A stretch of DNA of 64,000 nucleotides from an uncultured Candidatus Saccharibacteria bacterium (GTDB lineage Bacteria; Patescibacteriota; Saccharimonadia; Saccharimonadales; Saccharimonadaceae): assembly GCA_947305705.1 (NCBI GenBank), contig CAMZEB010000001.1:62001-126000 (forward strand), in the 5' to 3' direction. Made by a program: the position numbers and the translations under genes. Below, piece by piece: positions 9,215-17,029 of this stretch. Numbering within the stretch: the stretch's first letter is position 1; every line of letters starts with the position of its first letter. The notes beneath the pieces were generated by a model. That model worked only from the letters and a program-made list of their open reading frames with translations. It did no database searches and was not told where the DNA came from.

Positions 9215-9334
9215 CACGCTCGTTGCGTAATAAAATTTAGTTATAAAGCAGTAGGCCTTGACTGGGACAATCGCAAAGCGGAAACTATTGACGGGAAAAA
9301 TCTCGAGTCCTATCTAGATTCATTAGGTTGGTAG
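9215..9334 (+). pseudogene. Possible C-terminal remnant of a lost gene
   Basis: An open frame of 39 codons without a start codon reads ...YKAVGLDWDNRK... and ends ...LESYLDSLGW-stop, which has the look of a real protein C terminus. It lies between the tRNA-Arg(TCG) promoter and the promoter of the next small gene. I cannot name the parent gene. It may be chance; the call rests only on amino-acid composition. Confidence 0.25.
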
Positions 9335-9355
9335 AATAATTGCGACTGGCACCCC

Positions 9356-9384
9356 TTGACGTTAGTCTTTTTGTGCGGCATAAT
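9356..9384 (+). promoter_or_regulatory. Sigma-70-type promoter of the 85-residue gene
   Basis: TTGACG (9356-9361), 17-nt spacer, CATAAT (9379-9384). The leader is about 45 nt and ends in a TTAGGAGGTGAT Shine-Dalgarno. Confidence 0.7.
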
Positions 9385-9436
9385 CATAACAGCCTAAACA
9401 CTATGTGTAGGTAATCGCTCTTTAGGAGGTGATTGT

Positions 9437-9694
9437 ATGTATCTACTTACTAATTCTGACAGGAACATCCTGTTTCGGACCGATCGCTACGATAGTATAG
9501 AGAAATTAACTATGCTCAAACCCGAAACGATCGTGATTCTGAAGGAATTCGGAGTCGAAGTTATCAAGGATTTAGTCCGCTTGCCTCTGTATGACAGAAG
9601 TATCAGCAAAAGTTTTTCGGACGAAGAATTAAGTAAGCTTCAAGCAATCATTGCGCACATTTTTAATGGCGCCTATGATAATTTGCATGGCTGA
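9437..9694 (+). CDS. Small protein, possibly with a helix-hairpin-helix-like fold
   Basis: An 85-residue protein with a canonical promoter and an almost perfect anti-SD match (AGGAGGTGAT) before ATG. The middle (LKPETIVILKEFGVEVIKDLVRLPL) has the rhythm of a helix-hairpin-helix, as in the RNA polymerase alpha C-terminal domain, followed by a last amphipathic helix. That likeness is weak and no function is assigned. It is followed by two strong terminators, so it is a single-gene unit. Confidence 0.6.
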   Translation: MYLLTNSDRNILFRTDRYDSIEKLTMLKPETIVILKEFGVEVIKDLVRLPLYDRSISKSFSDEELSKLQAIIAHIFNGAYDNLHG

Positions 9695-9725
9695 TTGCCA
9701 ACAGCTATGTATTCCTCCAGTCAGA

Positions 9726-9754
9726 CCCACCCCAGCTTTTTCGGGGTGGGTTTT
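9726..9754 (+). terminator. Rho-independent terminator of the 85-residue gene
   Basis: Perfect 8-bp stem CCCACCCC/GGGGTGGG (9726-9733 with 9743-9750) followed by TTTTATTTTT. Confidence 0.85.
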
Positions 9755-9770
9755 ATTTTTCTTAACCAAC

Positions 9771-9812
9771 AAAAATACCCCACGCGGACGAATCCGGTGG
9801 GGTATTTTTTAT
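9771..9812. terminator. Long bidirectional terminator hairpin
   Basis: A 13-bp stem (9771-9783 with 9797-9809) contains a nested CGGA/TCCG stem. The A-rich and T-rich arms let it work in both directions: as a second stop for the small plus-strand gene and as the terminator of the minus-strand DUF11 protein gene. Confidence 0.75.
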
Positions 9813-9869
9813 TATGTTTCCCGTTGTTACTATATAGCTTCTGGGAAAGCTCTATACTAGGCGGTCAAC

Positions 9870-11990
9870 TTAGTTTAACTTTTTGCGGCTAATAATGTAA
9901 TAACCAGCAGCGGTTGCGACGCTAGCTGCGCCAACTACGCCAGAAATAACAGTGTTTGCGCCAGTCTTTGGCATTGGAGGATCTTCCTCACATACCTTAG
10001 CATGAACAGTAACATCAGCGGTGTCAGACTTTTCAGTCTTAGCATCGTTGTTGTACTTACCCTTCGCAACGTTGCGGAGAGTAGAATCGTTACATTCGTC
10101 AGCTGGGGTATTGACCGTAGCGTAGAAGTACACAGTTGCTTCGGTACCCTTTGCGTAATCGCCGATGTTAATACCATCGTTGCTTACAATACCGTCACCG
10201 AGAGTCTTGCCGTTGGTGTTCGCAGCGTTGTAAAGAACAGTGCTGCCCTTTACGTAACTGATACCAGCTGGAAGAATATCACGGATGACAACATTCTTGA
10301 GGGTAGTGTTGCCAGTGTTCTTGAATTGGATGCGGTAGCGAATAGTATCGCCAGCTTTTGCAGTTACATCCTCTGCCCAGTCACTACCACCTTTGATTTG
10401 AACCATCTTGTTGATAGTAAAGCCTGGGTTTTCTTTCTCAGAACAATCTTTGCCGTCGACAGAGACAACTGCGGTGTCAGACTTTTCAGTCTTAGCATCG
10501 TTGTTGTACTTAGCCTTAGCAGTGTTTGTAAGTTCAATCTTCTCGCAGATGTTAGCGAGATCGCCGTTCATCGTGACGAAGAAGTAAAGGTTAACGGTCT
10601 TACCAGCGGCGACAGAACCGATGTTGATACCGTCAGTAGAGACGACACCATCAGCGAGCTTCTTACCGTCGAGGTTAGTGCTACCTGCAACATAGGTTTC
10701 GTTTGCTGGAAGGATATCGCGAATAACGACATTCTTGAGCTCAACGTTACCAGTGTTCTTGAATTGGATGCGGTATTCTACCTTATCACCAGCTTTAGCG
10801 GTGATGTTTTCAGTGAAATCGTTGCTACCGAGGCGAACTTTCTTATCGAGAGTGAAGCCTTCCGTACAAACTTTGCCGTCGACGAGAACGTCAGCGGTAT
10901 CTTCTTTTGTACCGGTAGTTTGACCTGCGCTAGCCTGAGCGATGTTGCGGAGAAGCGTATTGGTACACTTATCAGAAACACCAGCTTTGACCTTTGCGTT
11001 GAAGTAGAGAACTGCGTTTGCACCTGCAGCATAATCGCCAATGTTTATACCATTGGTACTAGTGATATTATCGCTGAGCGCAACACCCTGCGGATGATTG
11101 CCGTTGATAATAGTAGTCGTACCGTTGATATATTCTAGATCGCTAGGGAGAAGATCGCGGACAACGAGACCATTGATGTCAGCGTTGCCAGTGTTCTTGA
11201 CCTGGATACGATAGCGAACCGTGTCGCCAGATTTTGCTTTGGCCTGTTCGCTCCAGGTATCAGTACCGAGGATTTTAACTTCCTTTTGGATGCTGATGTT
11301 TGGAGTTTGAGCTGGTTGAGCAAATTGAGCCTTCACACGGAAGGTAAGGTAACCAGAATATTTGTTACAACCAGGAAGATTACCATCCATAGTGTTGTAA
11401 CCAAGAAGAGCACCACGATCGTCTAGAAGTTCGTTGCCAATAGAGAAGGTACGGATTTTACCGTTGTCATCAGTATTGGAATAAACAGCAGAACCTGCGA
11501 CGTAGGCGAGGTTAAACTTTTCACCATTCTTTGATACAAAATGTGTTTCGTCCCAAACAGAAGTTGGGTTTGCGTTATCGGCACTAATTTTGCCGCTAAC
11601 AGTAATCTTTGTGCCGGTCTCGGTTGGGAGAACGACGAAAGCTTTGGTATTTTTTGCGATACCTTCACCGGTTTCGAAGTTAACAAGGTTTGAACCCATG
11701 TTGTTATGTACATACATACGAACAACATATTCCTTGCCATCCTCTACCTGAGTCTCATCAGAGAAATAGTTGTCATTTGCGTTACCAGTCCATTTGGAAG
11801 CAGCAACGAAATAACGCTCATCACCGATAACGTTATCGGTAATGGAGTTAAGTGTAATGTAGTTAGCTGGGCTTTCCATCTTGAAAGTTGCACGATCAGT
11901 AGGACCCCAAGCGAAAACTACAAAGGCGCTAGTAGCGGCGACGGCAGCGACGGCTGCAAGACCGATACCAGCCTTGGTAAATTTCTTCAT
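9870..11990 (-). CDS. Sortase-anchored surface protein with three DUF11 repeats
   Basis: A 706-residue wall-anchored protein. The signal peptide is MKKFTKAGIG plus an alanine-rich core to about residue 30. After an N-terminal domain of about 200 residues come three DUF11 (conserved repeat domain) modules, each with FKNTGN...VRDxLP and a GD...RIQ-type edge. The C terminus reads PPMPKTGANT, then a hydrophobic span and RKKLN, which is an LPxTG-type sorting signal. Two modules share a stretch of nearly identical DNA (around 10018-10062 and 10471-10515), a sign of recent duplication. I chose ATG at 11990 over TTG at 11996 because the AAAGGA site is 10 nt from the ATG and only 4 from the TTG. A stalk or adhesin role is inference. 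Confidence 0.9.
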   Translation of the reverse strand: MKKFTKAGIGLAAVAAVAATSAFVVFAWGPTDRATFKMESPANYITLNSITDNVIGDERYFVAASKWTGNANDNYFSDETQVEDGKEYVVRMYVHNNMGSNLVNFETGEGIAKNTKAFVVLPTETGTKITVSGKISADNANPTSVWDETHFVSKNGEKFNLAYVAGSAVYSNTDDNGKIRTFSIGNELLDDRGALLGYNTMDGNLPGCNKYSGYLTFRVKAQFAQPAQTPNISIQKEVKILGTDTWSEQAKAKSGDTVRYRIQVKNTGNADINGLVVRDLLPSDLEYINGTTTIINGNHPQGVALSDNITSTNGINIGDYAAGANAVLYFNAKVKAGVSDKCTNTLLRNIAQASAGQTTGTKEDTADVLVDGKVCTEGFTLDKKVRLGSNDFTENITAKAGDKVEYRIQFKNTGNVELKNVVIRDILPANETYVAGSTNLDGKKLADGVVSTDGINIGSVAAGKTVNLYFFVTMNGDLANICEKIELTNTAKAKYNNDAKTEKSDTAVVSVDGKDCSEKENPGFTINKMVQIKGGSDWAEDVTAKAGDTIRYRIQFKNTGNTTLKNVVIRDILPAGISYVKGSTVLYNAANTNGKTLGDGIVSNDGINIGDYAKGTEATVYFYATVNTPADECNDSTLRNVAKGKYNNDAKTEKSDTADVTVHAKVCEEDPPMPKTGANTVISGVVGAASVATAAGYYIISRKKLN

Positions 11991-12069
11991 AATCAATAAT
12001 CCTTTCTTTGAAAATAATTTCTAGAATGGAGAAAATACTACAATTCATTAGCCAGGTTGTTAAACTCTA

Positions 12070-12090
12070 TAACAAATCAGATCGTTGCCG
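12070..12090 (+). repeat. 21-bp inverted repeat, left copy
   Basis: TAACAAATCAGATCGTTGCCG here is matched at 19 of 21 positions on the opposite strand at 14378-14398. The two copies enclose the two-gene membrane module. Confidence 0.55.
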
Positions 12091-12193
12091 AACACAAATC
12101 ATTGGAATTGGGAGGGGCCATTAAAGGTCCCTCCCTATATATGTACAAGCGGTATTATGAGGCCCGCTCTTTGCCTTTTGTGTTGGAATTATT

Positions 12194-13576
12194 CTATTCG
12201 AAGTCCGTGACTTCGACTGTGTTGATCGGGTCATCAGCAAGGGCGTCCTCTACCGGAGGTTTATCCGGATTGGACGGGTCTGCAATCTCGCCAAGATCTC
12301 CGTTGTTTTTGCCGTTGCCGGCTTCAACATCGTAAGTCTTGCCATCATGCACCTCGGTTTTACCGTTGTCGGTATCCTGAGTCTTGCTGCCACTCTTAGT
12401 GTCCTTCGATGCCTCGGACTGAGGCGCCGGAGTTACTGGAGTGGTAGTAGGAGTCTGGGTCGGAGTCTGTGTAGCAGGCTTGGTCTCTTCCGATGCCGGA
12501 GGAGTAGGCGCTACATATTCCTTTGTAGGAGAAGTAGGCTCCGAGGTTCCCGTAGTGTCAGGGTCATGGTTGATACGATCAGGCGAGTAAAACTCGTGCT
12601 GATCAGCGCCAGCCGCATTTTGTGGATCATTTGCCGGATCCTTCGGCTCTGGAGTTGGGTTATCAGGGATTGGAGGCGAAGGCGGTACCGGAATATCTGG
12701 AACATCTACCGGCTGGTAGCCGCATTCCAAACGGAAGCGGATGGTTTTCCAGACATCTTTCTCGACTTCGACCGTAAACAGGGCGAAGTGGCCTCCTGCG
12801 TTTGTCGTCTTACGAACGATAATGCTAGGAATGCCCTTCTCGACGCCATCTCTATACATATACATTCCTGATGTATAGTCAGACATCTCTTTGATCTCCT
12901 GTTTCGTCCATGGTCCCCACAAGAGATCAATAATGCGGTCTCTTGCGTAGTCCCAATCCTCTTGGTTCTTCATGAACCTCTGTAGAGCGGCATTAGGTCG
13001 CTGATCTACAGGAAGCTCCTGCTCCTCCTTGAGAATCGGACAAACTCCACTGATGCCATACTGGTCAAGGGCGCAAGCCCAAGCTGCAGTAAAGGCTGGA
13101 TCAAAATAAAGTAAAAACGCTGGTTTACCCGAGTCGGGATGGTTCGACATCGCCTCGACGATAGTTTCTGCCTTCTTGTCTGCCACTTCTTTTTCTGCCT
13201 TTTTGTAGGCATTTTTATCGAAGTTGAGATCGAAGACATACTCGTCGATAGTCTTATACTTACCGTCTTTTACGGCCTGTTCTGCTTTCGCATAGCAGTC
13301 GTCAAAGAAATTGAAACGTCCGAGCTTATTGTCGGAATATGTAAGAAAGACTATATGACGTTCCGTATCCGCGTCCTCTTCGTCGGATTTCGACGAATCG
13401 GTCGCGGTCGGTTTTGCGTCGTTATTATCCTTAGACGGGTTGCTCTTGGAAGAGTCCAGCGTGGCGGCCGTTCCTGCCATAGCATCTGCGATTGGCTCGC
13501 GGAAGGCGAAGAACAGACCGACCGAAAGCAGCATGACTGCAAGCGCAGCTGCTGCTATTCTGCCACGTCTTGACAT
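12194..13576 (-). CDS. Membrane-anchored extracellular protein with proline/threonine-rich tail
   Basis: A 460-residue protein of unknown family. A short basic start (MSRRGR) is followed by one hydrophobic segment (about 8-27) that could be a signal anchor. A charged Ser/Lys/Asp linker leads into a folded domain of about 230 residues (about 72-300) with many aromatic residues. The last 160 residues are disordered and rich in Pro, Thr and Asp (PTPTQTPTTTP-like). There is no sorting motif, so anchoring would be by the N terminus. The start is set by AAGGAGGTGAT, a full anti-SD match. It lies 12 nt after the partner membrane gene, so both form one operon. Confidence 0.75.
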   Translation of the reverse strand: MSRRGRIAAAALAVMLLSVGLFFAFREPIADAMAGTAATLDSSKSNPSKDNNDAKPTATDSSKSDEEDADTERHIVFLTYSDNKLGRFNFFDDCYAKAEQAVKDGKYKTIDEYVFDLNFDKNAYKKAEKEVADKKAETIVEAMSNHPDSGKPAFLLYFDPAFTAAWACALDQYGISGVCPILKEEQELPVDQRPNAALQRFMKNQEDWDYARDRIIDLLWGPWTKQEIKEMSDYTSGMYMYRDGVEKGIPSIIVRKTTNAGGHFALFTVEVEKDVWKTIRFRLECGYQPVDVPDIPVPPSPPIPDNPTPEPKDPANDPQNAAGADQHEFYSPDRINHDPDTTGTSEPTSPTKEYVAPTPPASEETKPATQTPTQTPTTTPVTPAPQSEASKDTKSGSKTQDTDNGKTEVHDGKTYDVEAGNGKNNGDLGEIADPSNPDKPPVEDALADDPINTVEVTDFE

Positions 13577-13588
13577 AATATCACCTCC

Positions 13589-14215
13589 TTAGTTTTTTCT
13601 TACCTTGACGTGCTTTAACAGGTCAAGGATAAGAATTGACAGTGCAAACGTTGCAGCTGAGAAGAAAAAGATAGTAATAACCATCATTGTCTTGTCTGGA
13701 ACATATTCGATTACATCTCTGTAATACTTAATGTTCCCTGCGTTATCGGCGACTGCTTTTGTCACGCTCGACGCAATGCGAGCGAACGGACGAACCTGCT
13801 CCTTGACCAAATGGTCGAAGACCAAGAATTTGCCCGCGATGCCGCCAGCGACCGCGCAAGCAACAATGATGAGAAACTGCCACCAAGTCCATACTTCGAT
13901 GGTCATGGCGCGAAGCTGTCTCATTATCTTGTCGCCCCACTTGTTGACGTTCGCATCAGTCTGTGCTGCCATCTTGGTCGTAGTATCAACCGAGATATCA
14001 GCGACGCGACGGATGTCATCTCTGGTGGGAAGCGCATCGATTCGCTTTGCGAGCGAAGACTCTACATGTGCAGCGTTGCGGGTGCTAGTATCGACGATTA
14101 CGCCGGTAGCTCTCACTAGATCAGCACGCTTGACAAAGGTCGGAGCCTTAGTTGCGGTAGTCTTAGTGGTCGTCTGAGTTGTTGTGGTTTTGGAACCTGA
14201 TTTTTTCTGTGTCAT
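13589..14215 (-). CDS. Two-helix membrane protein, partner of the downstream anchored protein
   Basis: A 209-residue protein of unknown family. The frame is open back to 14281, but AGGAGG lies 8 nt before the ATG at 14215, so that start is preferred. A Thr/Lys-rich N-terminal tail is followed by a helical, heptad-like region with repeated V-D-T-S/T-T motifs, and then two membrane segments (about 108-130 and 178-201). It is the first gene of a two-gene operon behind a consensus promoter. The tail-plus-two-helix plan could be a scaffold or anchor for the second protein, but no function can be assigned. Confidence 0.72.
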   Translation of the reverse strand: MTQKKSGSKTTTTQTTTKTTATKAPTFVKRADLVRATGVIVDTSTRNAAHVESSLAKRIDALPTRDDIRRVADISVDTTTKMAAQTDANVNKWGDKIMRQLRAMTIEVWTWWQFLIIVACAVAGGIAGKFLVFDHLVKEQVRPFARIASSVTKAVADNAGNIKYYRDVIEYVPDKTMMVITIFFFSAATFALSILILDLLKHVKVRKN

Positions 14216-14377
14216 TTTTGTATCCTCCTGTGATTTTTCCGAAGGATTTCCTCCGGGCGCTGATGGGTTAAAGAGTTGCATCTATATCAACTGCTATGCC
14301 CCATTACCCGGGGGCGCCGCAGATAATTTTTCGGGCCCCTTAAGGGGATGATTTCCAACACAAGCTGTACTTATGTA

Positions 14378-14398
14378 CAGCAATGATCTGATTTGTTA
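14378..14398 (-). repeat. 21-bp inverted repeat, right copy
   Basis: The minus strand reads TAACAAATCAGATCATTGCTG, matching 12070-12090 with two differences. It lies in the 5' leader of the two-gene operon and forms part of a leader that also holds the hairpins GCTGTAC...GTACAGC and CCCCTTAAGGGG. Confidence 0.55.
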
Positions 14399-14447
14399 AT
14401 TCAACACCTCTTGCATAAGCTTTTACCGCTCGCAATTAGCTGGACTT

Positions 14448-14476
14448 ATTATATCAAATCTTTGTCTTTTTGTCAA
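14448..14476 (-). promoter_or_regulatory. Consensus promoter of the two-gene membrane operon
   Basis: TTGACA, 17-nt spacer, TATAAT on the minus strand: a perfect sigma-70-type consensus. The leader to the first ATG is about 225 nt and rich in hairpins, which leaves room for leader-level control. Confidence 0.8.
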
Positions 14477-14538
14477 TAGTATTTTGTAGGAATTTACGGA
14501 TTAGGCGGTTTATTTTATACATAAGCGGTTTGATATGG

Positions 14539-14544
14539 TATAAT
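14539..14544 (+). promoter_or_regulatory. Extended -10 box of the 159-residue gene
   Basis: TGG-TATAAT with 10 nt to the ATG at 14555. No Shine-Dalgarno fits, so the mRNA is nearly leaderless. Confidence 0.6.
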
Positions 14545-14554
14545 CATAAGTGTT

Positions 14555-15034
14555 ATGGGGCTAAATATTAACTTAATTAAGCGCACAACGAAGACAAATA
14601 CCTCTGATATTATCCACAGTTCTGGCTATGTTTCTGGCCGCGAAGGGGCCGTTTTTGGCTCTAGCGATAATACAACATTTTCCGAGAGACAGCAAATCGA
14701 GCAGCAGCGCAAGCTAATTAAGGGATATCGCAACGCCCAAGTGGCAAGAGGAACTGGCATTTTACCGAGGACAAAAAGCTATGAGGACGAGGTGGCTGTG
14801 CAAGCAAAAATTGCCGAAATTGAGCAAAACGAACGGTTGCGTGGGACGTCTAAACAAGAATTTAACCTAAATCAAGATAGAGGCGGATTGCGCCAATATG
14901 ATACAAGATCTAGAGAAAATGTCGCTAGATATGGAAGCGCTAGAGAGGCGTCAGGCGCCATAAGAGCGGAACGGGCGAGTCGTTTTGATGCAAAAGCTCG
15001 ACCGGTACCAAAAACAGGGAGATTTGGACGGTAA
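14555..15034 (+). CDS. Basic hypothetical protein, probably largely disordered
   Basis: A 159-residue protein rich in Arg, Gln, Glu and Ser, with no hydrophobic segment and long charged helical stretches (ERQQIEQQRKLIKGYRNAQ). No family was recognised. Its Arg-rich tail could bind nucleic acid. It converges on prfA with only 4 nt between the stop codons. The extended -10 box just before the ATG supports the start. Confidence 0.65.
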   Translation: MGLNINLIKRTTKTNTSDIIHSSGYVSGREGAVFGSSDNTTFSERQQIEQQRKLIKGYRNAQVARGTGILPRTKSYEDEVAVQAKIAEIEQNERLRGTSKQEFNLNQDRGGLRQYDTRSRENVARYGSAREASGAIRAERASRFDAKARPVPKTGRFGR

Positions 15035-15038
15035 CAGA

Positions 15039-16070
15039 TTACTCTGAGGCAGTTTTTAGCTCGCGTTCGTGAGCTTGGAGAGCCTCGATAATATCTTCGA
15101 TATCGCCGTTCATAGCGGCGGAAATGTTGCTGCGGTTATAATGGATGCGGTGATCTGTAATACGGTCCTGCGGGAAGTTGTAGGTGCGGATTTTTTCACT
15201 GCGGTCCCCTGTTCCGATAAGAGATTTGCGCGCATCGGAGGCATTGGCGCGATCCTCGGCGATTTTGCGCTCAAGAAGGCGACTCCTCAAGACCGTCATA
15301 GCCTTGATGCGGTTTTGCTGTTGAGAGCGCTCATCTTGCATGGCAACTACAATGCCGGTTGGAAGATGGGTGATACGGACGGCGGAATCGGTCGTATTGA
15401 CGCCCTGCCCACCGTGGCCGCCAGAGCGATAGATATCGATACGAAGATCCTCGGGGTTGATCTCGAGATCCTGTTCCTCGGCCTCTGGAAGAACAGCGAC
15501 TGTTGCAGTGCTGGTATGGATGCGCCCCTGAGATTCGGTAACTGGGATGCGCTGAACACGGTGGACGCCACCCTCGAATTTGAGTTTGCCATAAGGTTGG
15601 TCGCCAGAAATGCGGAAAATTACCTCTTTGTAGCCGCCAGCGTCGTTGATTGACTCAGATTGAAGCTCAACTTTGAGACCATGCGTCTCGGCGTAGCGAG
15701 TGTACATACGATAGAGGTCGCCTGCAAAGAGGCTCGCTTCGTCGCCACCGGCGCCAGCGCGAATCTCTAGGATAGCCGGTTTGTCGTCATTAGGGTCCTT
15801 CGGAATGAGCATTTCGGAGAGTTTCGCCTCGGTTTCGGCGAGTTCCCGCTCGAGGTCAGGCTTCATTTCGGCGAGATCTGGGTCGATTTCAGCCTCTTTG
15901 ATGTCGTTGACGAGCTGGTCGCGCTTTTTCCCTGTCGCGATTAGCTCTTCAAGTTCTTGAAGACGGCGGTTTTTGGCAGCAAAATCTGGAGCAGCATAGG
16001 CATCTGGCTGGCTCAAAAAGTCAGTGATTTCTTGTTTTTCGGTGTTTAGAGCATCAAAATCGAGGTTCAT
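15039..16070 (-). CDS. prfA: Peptide chain release factor 1
   Basis: Releases peptides at UAA and UAG. The 343-residue protein has the RF1 recognition region ([15 protein letters not shown], with PVT as the PxT stop-codon reader) and the GGQ loop that triggers hydrolysis. The loop reads [15 protein letters not shown]. Most RF1 proteins have AGGQH, so the residues on each side of GGQ are unusual, but GGQ itself is intact. The start ATG lies 7 nt after a TAAAAT box on the minus strand. A separate RF2 must exist elsewhere because UGA is used as a stop in this window. Confidence 0.95.
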   Translation of the reverse strand: MNLDFDALNTEKQEITDFLSQPDAYAAPDFAAKNRRLQELEELIATGKKRDQLVNDIKEAEIDPDLAEMKPDLERELAETEAKLSEMLIPKDPNDDKPAILEIRAGAGGDEASLFAGDLYRMYTRYAETHGLKVELQSESINDAGGYKEVIFRISGDQPYGKLKFEGGVHRVQRIPVTESQGRIHTSTATVAVLPEAEEQDLEINPEDLRIDIYRSGGHGGQGVNTTDSAVRITHLPTGIVVAMQDERSQQQNRIKAMTVLRSRLLERKIAEDRANASDARKSLIGTGDRSEKIRTYNFPQDRITDHRIHYNRSNISAAMNGDIEDIIEALQAHERELKTASE

Positions 16071-16106
16071 TAGAGATATTTTATAATATTTTTTGGGTTT
16101 GCGCCA

Positions 16107-17027
16107 CTACTGGAATTGGTCAGTATCCACTTTATATAAAATGTCGCCAGAGACGCCGCAGCTAGTATTTATAGATGTAAGCACCGGGTATGGTTTACCG
16201 CATAGGACCCAGCCAGCATCACCGCGTTTGAGAATAAATCTATAAATATCACTAATATATCCGACTTTTTTGGCTATATAACCGTACAGATAATTACCTT
16301 CTTCCTTAGTGTCGCCTAAATGAAAGCCGTCCATAGCGCTGCCGAAGCCTGAATGTAAATATTCATACGGATCAGTTTGAGCATTACTGGCAAATTCAAC
16401 TATGAATGGCGACTCGAATTCTTTTATTTCTACGTCATACTTCGTAATGTCGTCTTGAGTAAGAACTTCCATTAGTCGCGAAATTGCTAGCTCACGAAAG
16501 TCTCGATTCGCCTTAACTATGACTTTAAATTCATCCGTCTCAGAAAGCTCATAACTTAAGGTATAATTAGGAGTTTTTATTGGAAATTTTGACATTAGCG
16601 GGAACTGCTCGCGCACTGATTTACCATAGTTAGATTGAGCTTTCGCTACAAGACCGGATACTGCAGAAAATTCATTTTCATGTTCCCTTGCATATTTTTC
16701 GCCCGCTTCATTGTTTGGAGTAAGGTAGCCATAGACTGTAGTATTTTCAGTAATATCGTATTCCTGTTCTAGAGAATCAAAATTCTCAAATTCAACCTTA
16801 AATGTATGCTTGCCTGGCGTAAGATAGTGCGTGGCGTTATTTTTATATTTGTCGCCGTCTATACGAACTGTACTCGCATATGGGGCATATACCACTTTCA
16901 CTTCATATTTGCCAATCCGAGAAATTAGGATGATAGCAGAATAGATTACAATAGCTACCGCAGCGAATATCAGTACAATTATTGCGATTTTTATATTCCG
17001 TTTCTTTCGCTCGTCTACATCGTTCAT
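16107..17027 (-). CDS. Single-pass membrane protein with PEGA-like domain
   Basis: A 306-residue protein: a basic start (DERKKRNIK), one membrane helix (about 14-36), then a PEGA-like beta domain (about 42-100: VRIDGxKY...LTPGKHTFKVEFENF...YDIT) and a second extracellular domain of about 180 residues with no recognised family. It begins 2 nt after the stop of the wall-hydrolase gene (TAA-GC-ATG), so the pair is co-translated. A role beside the wall enzyme at the cell surface is plausible. Confidence 0.75.
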   Translation of the reverse strand: MNDVDERKKRNIKIAIIVLIFAAVAIVIYSAIILISRIGKYEVKVVYAPYASTVRIDGDKYKNNATHYLTPGKHTFKVEFENFDSLEQEYDITENTTVYGYLTPNNEAGEKYAREHENEFSAVSGLVAKAQSNYGKSVREQFPLMSKFPIKTPNYTLSYELSETDEFKVIVKANRDFRELAISRLMEVLTQDDITKYDVEIKEFESPFIVEFASNAQTDPYEYLHSGFGSAMDGFHLGDTKEEGNYLYGYIAKKVGYISDIYRFILKRGDAGWVLCGKPYPVLTSINTSCGVSGDILYKVDTDQFQ

Positions 17028-17029
17028 GC

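Noticed and set aside
9651-9892. Plus-strand frames of 65-69 codons after the 85-residue gene
   Set aside because: They span two strong terminator hairpins and have no start signals.
10002-11138. A 378-codon frame opposite the DUF11 protein
   Set aside because: The open frame arises from the repeats and codon bias of the true minus-strand gene, which has signal peptide and sorting signal.
12194-14215. Prophage or conjugative module
   Set aside because: No integrase, terminase, relaxase or capsid motif is present; only two unknown membrane proteins and an inverted repeat.
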